DNA from: Chitinivibrionales bacterium
GTDB taxonomy: Bacteria; Fibrobacterota; Chitinivibrionia; Chitinivibrionales; JANQEN01
Assembly: GCA_028278335.1 (NCBI GenBank)
Contig: JANQEN010000203.1
Coordinates: forward strand, 43,950 to 107,949
Direction of reading: 5' to 3'
DNA length: 64,000 nt
Position 1 is the stretch's first letter; each line of letters starts with the position of its first letter. The notes beneath the pieces were generated by a model. It was given only the letters and a program-made list of their open reading frames with translations. It ran no database searches and was not told the origin of the DNA. Shown in pieces: positions 27,509-35,615 of this stretch. The translations under genes were made by a program, and so were the position numbers.

Positions 27509-29302
27509 ATGGATACTATTGCAATAGTTGATTTTGGTGGACAGTACGCCCATTTAATTGCCAACAGAATTCGGCGATTGGGTGTTTATTCTGAGATTGT
27601 TCAACCTGATAGCGACTTGAAAAATTACGAACGATTTAAGGGAGTAATATTTTCTGGCGGCCCCCATAGTGTGACAGATCCCCATAGTCCAGGTATCATT
27701 AAAGATATTTTTTCGCTAAGCATTCCAATTCTTGGTCTCTGTTATGGTCACCATCTCATCGCGCAGAGCTTGGGCGGAGTCATATCCAAGGGCGAAAAAA
27801 GGGAATATGGAATCGCTGAAATGACAATTCTTAAAAAAGTTCAGCTTTTTAATGGATTAGATAGTAAAGAGCAGATCTGGATGAGTCACGGTGATGCCGT
27901 TGATAAAAATCCCTCTGATTTTGAAGTGCTGGCCTCAACTTCTGGCTGCAAACATGCGGCAATTGGCAATAGTAAAAAGAATATTTACGGTCTTCAATTT
28001 CATCCTGAGGTGACGCATACCGTTAATGGCATGACAATTCTTGAGAACTTCATCGCTCTTTGCGGATGTAAACGGGAATGGAATTCAGATACCTTTACTC
28101 AAGAGATCAAAGAAAAAATAAGAGTTCAGTGTGCTGGAAAGAAGGTGTTTTTGCTTGTTTCCGGTGGTGTCGATTCAACGGTCTGTTTTACATTGCTCAA
28201 TGATGCACTAGGCCCAGATCGGGTAATGGGATTGCATATTGATAATGGTTTGATGCGGTTGGATGAATCAGATTCGGTCATCACCTTTTTGAAGAACCAT
28301 GGCTATAACAATCTTCATATTTACAATGGCACGCAAGAGTTTCTACAAGCTCTTAAGGGTAAAGCAAATCCAGAGGAAAAGCGAAAGATCATCGGCTCGG
28401 TATTTATAGAGGTGCAAGAGAAGGCTCAAAAGCAATTAAAGCTTAATACAGATGAGTGGCTTTTGGCCCAGGGCACCATCTATCCTGATACTATTGAGAG
28501 TGCAGGAACCAAACATGCCGATAAAATAAAAACACACCACAATCGAGTTGACATTATTCTTGACTTGATTGAAAAGGGTCTCATTATTGAGCCTATTGCC
28601 CAATTGTATAAAGACGAGGTAAGACAGCTTGGGGAATCGTTGGGCATACCCCATGATTTGATATGGCGTCACCCTTTTCCCGGCCCTGGCCTTGGTGTTA
28701 GAGTGCTTTGCTCATCGGGGCAGGAGGAGAGTATTGATGCAGTTGCCAAGCGACAGGTTGAAAATGTTGCTGAACCCTTTGGGTACTCCTCCTATGTGTT
28801 ACCAATAAAAAGTGTGGGTGTGCAAGGGGATAGCCGAACTTATGCCCACCCGGCTCTTTTGGTTGGCCAGAGAAATTGGTCAATTTTGGAAAAGGCCTCT
28901 ACCCATATAACAAACCATGTCCGTGAAGTAAACCGTGTTATATTTGGACTTTCTGTAGAAGCCAATCCAGAATATCGATTGGTCGAAGCGTACCTGACTA
29001 AAGACCGGCTCGACAAATTGCGTGCTTTGGATCATTTAGTAACAACGGTTTTGCATGAAACCGGTGAGTATGACTCAATTTGGCAAATGCCAGTGGTGTT
29101 ATTGCCGCTTGTAAATAAATCAGGTAAGGAGTGCGTCGTATTAAGACCCATCGCTTCTCAAGAGGCTATGACTGCTCAATTCTTTCCTTTGGAACATGAT
29201 GCTATTGATAAGATCCTTAAGGGAGCCCGTTCAATCGAAGGGATTGGCGATATCTTCTTTGATATAACCAACAAGCCACCCGGGACTATAGAGTGGGAGT
29301 AA
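27509..29302 (+). CDS. guaA: GMP synthase (glutamine-hydrolysing), long form
   Basis: Converts XMP to GMP. The N-terminal class-I amidotransferase has the triad Cys78 (GLCYGHH), His165 and Glu167 (FHPEV). The ATP pyrophosphatase domain has the P-loop SGGVDS (about 218-223), and the C-terminal dimer domain ends PPGTIEWE. At 597 aa it is about 70-80 residues longer than the common bacterial enzyme. The extra length lies in the C-terminal part (after HPFPGPGLGVRVL), as in the eukaryote-like long form. No purine riboswitch was seen in the 200-nt upstream gap. Confidence 0.95.
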   Translation: MDTIAIVDFGGQYAHLIANRIRRLGVYSEIVQPDSDLKNYERFKGVIFSGGPHSVTDPHSPGIIKDIFSLSIPILGLCYGHHLIAQSLGGVISKGEKREYGIAEMTILKKVQLFNGLDSKEQIWMSHGDAVDKNPSDFEVLASTSGCKHAAIGNSKKNIYGLQFHPEVTHTVNGMTILENFIALCGCKREWNSDTFTQEIKEKIRVQCAGKKVFLLVSGGVDSTVCFTLLNDALGPDRVMGLHIDNGLMRLDESDSVITFLKNHGYNNLHIYNGTQEFLQALKGKANPEEKRKIIGSVFIEVQEKAQKQLKLNTDEWLLAQGTIYPDTIESAGTKHADKIKTHHNRVDIILDLIEKGLIIEPIAQLYKDEVRQLGESLGIPHDLIWRHPFPGPGLGVRVLCSSGQEESIDAVAKRQVENVAEPFGYSSYVLPIKSVGVQGDSRTYAHPALLVGQRNWSILEKASTHITNHVREVNRVIFGLSVEANPEYRLVEAYLTKDRLDKLRALDHLVTTVLHETGEYDSIWQMPVVLLPLVNKSGKECVVLRPIASQEAMTAQFFPLEHDAIDKILKGARSIEGIGDIFFDITNKPPGTIEWE

Positions 29303-29347
29303 GTAGACACTCAGTAATTCCCTTAAAGCGATGTTCCGGTGATTAGG

Positions 29348-30211
29348 CTATTTTCGAATCTTGCTTTTAAGTGCTGAGGGTATCTTTTTAATTTTATTCT
29401 TCTTTATTGAGATCAATTCAAGTTTTTCCATTTCAATGATCTCTTGCGGAAGGGTTCGCAGCAAATTATGGTTCATGTAAAGCTCTCGAAGATTTTTTAA
29501 CTTGCCAAAACCTTCAGGTATCTCGGGTATTTGGTTATTATTAAGATAAAGCTCTTCCAAATTTTCCAAGCCCAAAACCCCCTCTGGAAATAACATTAAA
29601 TTGTTGAAACCTAGGGTCAATTTTCTAAGGCTTTCTAAACTGCCAATGGAAGAGGGGATTGACTCAATGCTATTGTTATCAAGATATAAAGTCGTTAAGG
29701 AGTGCAACTCTCCCACGGTAGCAGGTACTGAAGTAAGTGCATTATATGAAAAGTTACACACCTCAAGTTGTGCGCAGTTACCTAAAAATTCCGGGATTCG
29801 TTCAATTTTATTGTTGGTGCAATCGAAGTATTTTAGATTGGTCAAGTTACCAATTTCATCGGGAATTTTTGAAATCCTATTATTTGTTAAATCGAGGTTC
29901 TCTAAAAGACTTAATTGGCCAATCTCTGGGGGGACCTTTGAGATAAGATTGTTTGAAAGGTTGAGGCTTTTTAAAAAAGTTAAGTCACCAATACATTTAG
30001 GAACACGTACAATACTGCAACTGGAGAGGTTAAGCTTTGCTATCCTGCTATCTATAATGGTTATAACTTCCTGAACTTTGACTGTTTTTAGTTTTAGGGA
30101 GTCCAAAAAAGCCTGTGTTGCAATGAGGTCTTCCTTGTAAGACTGAGCAAAAATCGAAACTGTTAGAGCGAATAAAAAAATGAGAGTTTTTAAACTTTTT
30201 GTCTGTTTCAT
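29348..30211 (-). CDS. Exported leucine-rich-repeat protein
   Basis: A 287-aa protein with a signal peptide (hydrophobic core LIFLFALTVSIFA, then QSYKED), so periplasmic or surface-exposed. From about residue 55 it consists of some nine 23-residue leucine-rich repeats of the kind L-x-x-L-x-x-L-x-L-x-x-N-x-I-x-x-I-P. This suggests a binding surface for a partner protein. The partner and function are unknown. It lies 114 nt after the large protease-barrel gene on the same strand. Confidence 0.85.
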   Translation of the reverse strand: MKQTKSLKTLIFLFALTVSIFAQSYKEDLIATQAFLDSLKLKTVKVQEVITIIDSRIAKLNLSSCSIVRVPKCIGDLTFLKSLNLSNNLISKVPPEIGQLSLLENLDLTNNRISKIPDEIGNLTNLKYFDCTNNKIERIPEFLGNCAQLEVCNFSYNALTSVPATVGELHSLTTLYLDNNSIESIPSSIGSLESLRKLTLGFNNLMLFPEGVLGLENLEELYLNNNQIPEIPEGFGKLKNLRELYMNHNLLRTLPQEIIEMEKLELISIKKNKIKKIPSALKSKIRK

Positions 30212-30325
30212 TTTGGATTACCTCGTACACTTTAAAGAAAGGAAACATTAAGGTTATGCATCAAATATAATTTGAGAAGCAAAATGGAACCAAAGAGTTC
30301 TTACATACCTGAGTACTGCTTAATG

Positions 30326-33300
30326 TTAAAACTCTGCCCCAAGGGAGAAGTAGTTGATTGGATCCTTTATATATCTATGCCAATCAGTTTTCCAGGCAAG
30401 GTCATAGCGTAAAATAAACATTCCCAGGTTGGCCCGCAAACCAAAACCTATGCCGCCATATATCTTTTTTGGTAAGGGAATCACATCGTATTGATCTTCT
30501 GGGAACCAGGCATTACCCATGTCGGCAAAGATCGCCCCGTTGATATAGCTTATTCTCATTGGTAAAGGCCACACAATATCTATTGCACGGATAAAGGGGA
30601 AACGGAACTCCGTGTTGAGGACCGCATATCGCGTACCAATCAGGTCAAAGTAGTTCCAGCCACGGAAGGGAACGATAAATTGAGAGTAGATGGTTTTGTT
30701 CAAGTTGTCTGCAAAATTGTCAGGATTGATGCGCCAAATGAGCCAGTTTTCATTGCCACCAAGGAAATAAATTCGGGGAGAATCATTATCACCCATAGGC
30801 TCACTAAATCCGGCCGAAAATTTATTTGCCCAGACAAAACGACGATTTAAATGGAAATATTTACGGACATCAACATCCAATGAAACAAAGGAAGGGTCAT
30901 CAGCTTGGAGAGGAGGTGCGACAACCAATGAGGCTGAGGCTCGTAATCCATTGATAGGCCCTGTAATACCCCAAAGAATGTTATCAAAGGTATAACTTAA
31001 TGAAGGCTTAGTAATGTTGACCGAAACTTTATCTAATGAGTCATTGGGTACCAACCCGCGTCGTTCAATTCGATAAGGCTCTCGTTTGAGGTGCTGATAA
31101 AATAGATCAAAGTCGATTCGAGAAAAGAGAGAAAAGGGATAGCGAAAAAGGATCTCTCCGCCAATATTTGTGTCATGATAGAGGTCGTAATAGTCAAGCG
31201 TTGCATAGACGTAATGCTTGTCGTAAAAAGCTGCAAGGCCAAAATCGATTCTATACTGCGAGTTGAAATATGATCCAAAGATGTTATTCTCTTCCCAGGA
31301 ACTTTGGATATTTCCAGCTAAGGCAATTTGATGATTTCCTAAGAGATCACTAAACACCACAAATCCCTGACCCGCAGCACCATAAATGGTGCTATACCCC
31401 ATACCAACAGATACCATATCAACAGAGAATTTTGGTTTGTACGGGTGCTCTTTAATATCTTTGGGAATAACCACTGTTGTATCTTTAATGACTTTTTGCT
31501 TCTGAGTTTTCTTTGAATCTGAGAGTGATGATGTTGAACTATCACTGCTCTGTTCTGTTTGATCAAGAAGATCGATGCTTGTAGAGTCTGTAAGTGAGTC
31601 ACTTAAAACAATGGCCTCATTTTTAGACAAGTCGTTGCTTTGGTCCGCAGTTGTATCCGTTTTTGTACGCTCCTGGGTCGTGGAGTCTAACTCTGGTGTT
31701 GTTTTGCTGGAGTCTTGAATTGGTTGCAACGTCTCATTGGCTTTTCCGCTCTTTTTTCTTTTCTTTCGTTGTTGTCTTTCTGACTTTGCTGAGATCGCTT
31801 CGTTTAAAAGAGCTGTATCGATGGTATCCTTGGGAGGTAGGGGAGGAAGAAAATAGGAGATTGTGGTGTCGCTGTTCGATTTAACCCAAAGAGTCGGTGC
31901 AAGTTCTTCCTCTATTATTTTTTTTCTTGGTTCCTCGATGAGCCAAACCTCCCAGCCCTGCTTTTGAAAAAGGGTAAATACAATTGAATAGTCCTTAGAG
32001 GACCAGTCCGGATTTGAACAACCACCAATAATGTTTGTCAGTGGCTTTGCACTATCTGGAGCATGTAAGGGGGCTATATAGATATTATTAATACCATTTT
32101 TATCACAGACAAAGGCGATATCCTTCCCATTGGGTGAGAAGGTTGGCTGCTTTTCATTCCATTGGGTATTGGTAATTTGCTTAACGGAATTATCATTCAA
32201 GTCAATAAGAAAAAGGTTTGATTTTGGATGCTGAGAAAAATTCTTTCTTTGGGCAATACCACAGGTATCTTTTTTAGCAAAGATGACTAGAGATCCGTCC
32301 GGTGAAAAACGAGGATTTGATTCTGATTGAATATCATTGGTAAGCTGAATAAGCTTGTTGTCATTCAGTGTATACTGATAAACATCGGTTTGATGATTTT
32401 TAAGGCCAACAAAAACAAAGGAGTTTCCGTCGGGAGACCAATCAGGTGAGGTAATACTTGCCAGTTTTGGCTTGTATGTAGCCGCATGCTTTTTAGTTTT
32501 AATATTGACAACTCTCAACTCATTTTTACCATCATTTTTTGCTACAAAAGCTAATTGATCGCTTTCTGGCCCCCAGCACATGCCACTACGAAAGGGTTGA
32601 AACGATTCAAATTGATCGCCAAAGCCCTGCTGGCTAATTTTTAATCTAATTTTCTTTTTTCTGTCAGTAATGAAGATCTTTGTATAGTCCTTTGCATCAC
32701 TATAATAGGCAATCATAGCACCATTGGGAGAAATCCTTGGGCGAAGGTTAAAACTAGAACGGGACTTTTCCCGTGAGGTGATCTGTTCCGCCTTTCGTTG
32801 AAGATCTTCTCGAATGCCAATTTCAGGCCAGTAGATTCTTTTAAGCTCTCGGTGCCACTCCTTCCCTAAATCTTCAAGCTTTTTTTTGTATACTTTTTCT
32901 AATGACTCATTCACACGTTTGGTTGTACGAAATTCCTGAAGAAAACGGTGAAACGTACTGTCGCCATGAGTTTTTGCTAGAAAATAGAGAAAGGATTGTC
33001 CCCCCTTGTAAACCATGTATCCGCCCATGGAAAATCCTGGAAGCGGGACATTCCCATAGATAGTTCTATCCATGAGAAACATATCAGCGTCACTATCCCA
33101 ATCTGAAGAGAGGTACTCGGCACTCCCTTCGGCAAACCAAAGTGGCATCTGTGCAGCATTCACTCGCAGGATCGACCCACCAAACTGGTCAAAGAGAATA
33201 CCAAATTGAAAGGCATGGACAAGTTCATGGTGCAATACATGACGGAACTCTTCGTAGGATCCGTTAAAGGGCATCACAATTCGATTTTTTAAGGATTCTG

Positions 33301-33652
33301 TAAAACCGCCTACTCCCTCAGGTATAATTCCTGGTGTGACATTGGTTTGTTCAAAAAGTGTCGGGCTACCATAAATGATGAGTGGAATTCGTTTTTTATG
33401 CTTGAACCCAAAATCTTTTGCTAACTCAGTGTAGGCATTCTCGATCCATTGAGCCGTGATTTTTGGCAGATCGCCTTGATCTTGATGAAAGTAGGAATAA
33501 AAGTGTGGTATTTTATGATATGACCAAGTTAGATCTTTATATTGTACTTTGTTTTTTCCAAATCCAAAAATTGAGGCCCAGGGGATGCTTAATACAAAAA
33601 ATAGTAGTAAAAACTGTGTTGTCGAGAATAGGTCACACTGCCCTTTTTTCAT
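30326..33652 (-). CDS. Outer-membrane metalloprotease / beta-propeller / beta-barrel protein
   Basis: An 1108-aa secreted protein with three parts. (1) A gluzincin-like peptidase domain with HELVH (142-146) and, 29 residues on, WFAEGSAEY with the third ligand Glu175. (2) TolB/PD40-type propeller blades (about 290-590) with repeated SPDWSPDGNSFVF, NPRFSPDGSLVIF and QPTFSPNGKDIAF. (3) After a Ser/Thr/Asp-rich linker (about 620-740), an Omp85/surface-antigen-like barrel that ends in Phe. The signal peptide covers about 1-28. It is probably anchored by the barrel, with peptidase and propeller outside the membrane. The substrate is unknown. Confidence 0.82.
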   Translation of the reverse strand: MKKGQCDLFSTTQFLLLFFVLSIPWASIFGFGKNKVQYKDLTWSYHKIPHFYSYFHQDQGDLPKITAQWIENAYTELAKDFGFKHKKRIPLIIYGSPTLFEQTNVTPGIIPEGVGGFTESLKNRIVMPFNGSYEEFRHVLHHELVHAFQFGILFDQFGGSILRVNAAQMPLWFAEGSAEYLSSDWDSDADMFLMDRTIYGNVPLPGFSMGGYMVYKGGQSFLYFLAKTHGDSTFHRFLQEFRTTKRVNESLEKVYKKKLEDLGKEWHRELKRIYWPEIGIREDLQRKAEQITSREKSRSSFNLRPRISPNGAMIAYYSDAKDYTKIFITDRKKKIRLKISQQGFGDQFESFQPFRSGMCWGPESDQLAFVAKNDGKNELRVVNIKTKKHAATYKPKLASITSPDWSPDGNSFVFVGLKNHQTDVYQYTLNDNKLIQLTNDIQSESNPRFSPDGSLVIFAKKDTCGIAQRKNFSQHPKSNLFLIDLNDNSVKQITNTQWNEKQPTFSPNGKDIAFVCDKNGINNIYIAPLHAPDSAKPLTNIIGGCSNPDWSSKDYSIVFTLFQKQGWEVWLIEEPRKKIIEEELAPTLWVKSNSDTTISYFLPPLPPKDTIDTALLNEAISAKSERQQRKKRKKSGKANETLQPIQDSSKTTPELDSTTQERTKTDTTADQSNDLSKNEAIVLSDSLTDSTSIDLLDQTEQSSDSSTSSLSDSKKTQKQKVIKDTTVVIPKDIKEHPYKPKFSVDMVSVGMGYSTIYGAAGQGFVVFSDLLGNHQIALAGNIQSSWEENNIFGSYFNSQYRIDFGLAAFYDKHYVYATLDYYDLYHDTNIGGEILFRYPFSLFSRIDFDLFYQHLKREPYRIERRGLVPNDSLDKVSVNITKPSLSYTFDNILWGITGPINGLRASASLVVAPPLQADDPSFVSLDVDVRKYFHLNRRFVWANKFSAGFSEPMGDNDSPRIYFLGGNENWLIWRINPDNFADNLNKTIYSQFIVPFRGWNYFDLIGTRYAVLNTEFRFPFIRAIDIVWPLPMRISYINGAIFADMGNAWFPEDQYDVIPLPKKIYGGIGFGLRANLGMFILRYDLAWKTDWHRYIKDPINYFSLGAEF

Positions 33653-34066
33653 GCAAGCTTACCCCAATTTTAAACGTTTCAAGGTAGTTTCGATGGTGGT
33701 GATAGAAGCGTGGTGCAAATAATGCAAGTGATTGGTTATTCCTATACAATATTATTATATTACTTCCACTCCAGCCATAAACAATAATTTCTAAAATATA
33801 ATACGGAGTATAGGCACATGAAATTTTCGAAAAATGTGGAAATTTTTGGTTGTGCAAATTATTTTACTTTTCTATTTGAAAACGGTTAAAAGGAAACTAG
33901 AAGCATTTTTTGAAATTAGAATAATACGGAAAGATTGCGTTAAATGGTCAAATCTTGACACATTTTCTACTTAAACGTATATTGTTTTTCAATTTGCTTC
34001 CGATAATTTTATCTCATTTATGTATTCTATTTCAACGTTTCAGTCCTTAAAGTAAGTAGTATATAT
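33653..34066. other. Divergent intergenic region, 414 bp
   Basis: A/T-rich gap between the divergent protease-barrel gene and the OmpA/beta-helix gene. It holds the strong plus-strand promoter listed separately and presumably the minus-strand promoter, which I could not place. No coding frame or RNA gene was seen. Confidence 0.6.
33955..33983 (+). promoter_or_regulatory. Strong sigma-70-type promoter for the envelope gene run
   Basis: TTGACA (33955-33960), exactly 17 nt, TATATT (33978-33983). Transcription would start near 33990, about 75 nt before the beta-helix/OmpA gene. Confidence 0.75.
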
Positions 34067-35569
34067 ATGCTCAAAAAAAATGTATTGTACCTAACAGCTG
34101 TCTCGCTTTGTCTATTCGTTTTACTGAGTAATTCAGTGTTCGCAAAAAGAAAGATTGTGGTTCCCCATGATTTTCCGACCATTCACTCAGCTCTTGGTGA
34201 AGCTGATGAGGGTGACACAGTCTATGTTGTCAATGGTGTATACGAGGAGAATATTGCTCTTGTTGACGATGTGGTCTTGGTTGGGCAGGATAAAACAAAA
34301 ACAATAATAAATGGCCGACGCCTGCGACCATGTGTTATCGGAGCTGACGGTGCAACTATTAAAAACTTTACCATTTATAATGGAACCACCGGCATCCTAT
34401 GTAAAAACACGCGACCAATTATTAAGGAAAACTTGATCGTTGACAATAAGGGAGCAGGTATCCATGCCCTCATAGCACTCCCGGAAATCAAGAATAATAT
34501 CATTTATAGAAATGAATGGACCGGTATTTTTCTTGAATCCACCCGCGGAACCCGAACCTCAATTGATCACAACGTTATTCTGGAAAATGGGTATTGCGGT
34601 ATCTTTTGTGCTCATCGAACCGAAGTGCTAATCCGCAATAATATCCTCTATAGAAATAAGCAGTTTGGTGTCTATGTTGGTCCAGACGCGAAGAAGACCC
34701 GTATTATATACAATAATATGTATGATAATCGAAAGCAGTTCAATCCCGATGCTGTGGTAAATGAAACCAACATTAGCAAAGAACCAGTTTTTATTGATCC
34801 TCGCCATCCAGTATATAATTACTTTGTAGAGGACAAGTCAGCCTGTAAGGGGCGGGGTGAGAATGGTTCCGATATTGGACTCATTACAGAAAAGATGCAG
34901 ATTGCTCTTAGTACCGATCGCGACGGTGACGGTATTTTGGATGACATAGATCAATGCCCTGACGATGCAGAGGATAAAGATGGCTTTGAGGATGAGGATG
35001 GCTGTCCCGACTTTGATAATGATGGTGATGGTATCTCTGATGTCAACGACCAATGCCCTGACGTACCTGAAGATATCGATGATTTTCAGGATATTGACGG
35101 TTGTCCCGACGAGGATAATGATCGTGATGGAATCTTAGACAATGATGATGGTTGTCCCAATAAACCTGAAACCGTTAATGGCTTTAAAGATGAGGATGGT
35201 TGCCCTGATGAAAAACCAATGGAGATTAAACAGAAGCTTATTCTCAAGGGTGTAAATTTCAAAACTGCCAGCGCAGAGCTTTTGGAAGAATCATACTATG
35301 TTCTGGAAACCGTTTATAATAGTCTTGAAGCTTACCCCAATGTTCGTGTAGAGATTGCCGGACATACTGATAGTAGAGGAAGTGATAATTACAATTTGGC
35401 CTTATCCTATGATAGAGCAAAAACAGTTATGAATTATCTTGTTATGCGCGGTATTGGCAAAGATCGCATTATTGCGCGAGGTTATGGAGAGACCAAACCG
35501 ATCGCAAGCAATGATTCCGAAGAAGGACGATACGAAAATAGACGGGTTGAAGTGGTACCGTTACGATAA
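34067..35569 (+). CDS. Beta-helix / thrombospondin type-3 / OmpA-like protein
   Basis: A 500-aa protein with a signal peptide (1-26). Residues about 27-270 form a right-handed parallel beta-helix (repeated N-x-I-x-x-N and G-I-x strands, e.g. NNIIYRNEWTGIFLE). Next come about four calcium-binding thrombospondin type-3 repeats (DRDGDGILDDIDQCPDDAEDK and similar, about 285-385). The C-terminal OmpA domain (about 390-500) has GHTDSRGSDNYNLALSYDRA and ENRRVEVV for peptidoglycan binding. It probably ties the outer membrane or a surface structure to peptidoglycan. The OM-barrel/TPR gene follows 46 nt later. Confidence 0.9.
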   Translation: MLKKNVLYLTAVSLCLFVLLSNSVFAKRKIVVPHDFPTIHSALGEADEGDTVYVVNGVYEENIALVDDVVLVGQDKTKTIINGRRLRPCVIGADGATIKNFTIYNGTTGILCKNTRPIIKENLIVDNKGAGIHALIALPEIKNNIIYRNEWTGIFLESTRGTRTSIDHNVILENGYCGIFCAHRTEVLIRNNILYRNKQFGVYVGPDAKKTRIIYNNMYDNRKQFNPDAVVNETNISKEPVFIDPRHPVYNYFVEDKSACKGRGENGSDIGLITEKMQIALSTDRDGDGILDDIDQCPDDAEDKDGFEDEDGCPDFDNDGDGISDVNDQCPDVPEDIDDFQDIDGCPDEDNDRDGILDNDDGCPNKPETVNGFKDEDGCPDEKPMEIKQKLILKGVNFKTASAELLEESYYVLETVYNSLEAYPNVRVEIAGHTDSRGSDNYNLALSYDRAKTVMNYLVMRGIGKDRIIARGYGETKPIASNDSEEGRYENRRVEVVPLR

Positions 35570-35615
35570 ATGGTGGGAATAGAGATTTGAAATTTTTAAA
35601 AGGATAGTTAGGAAC

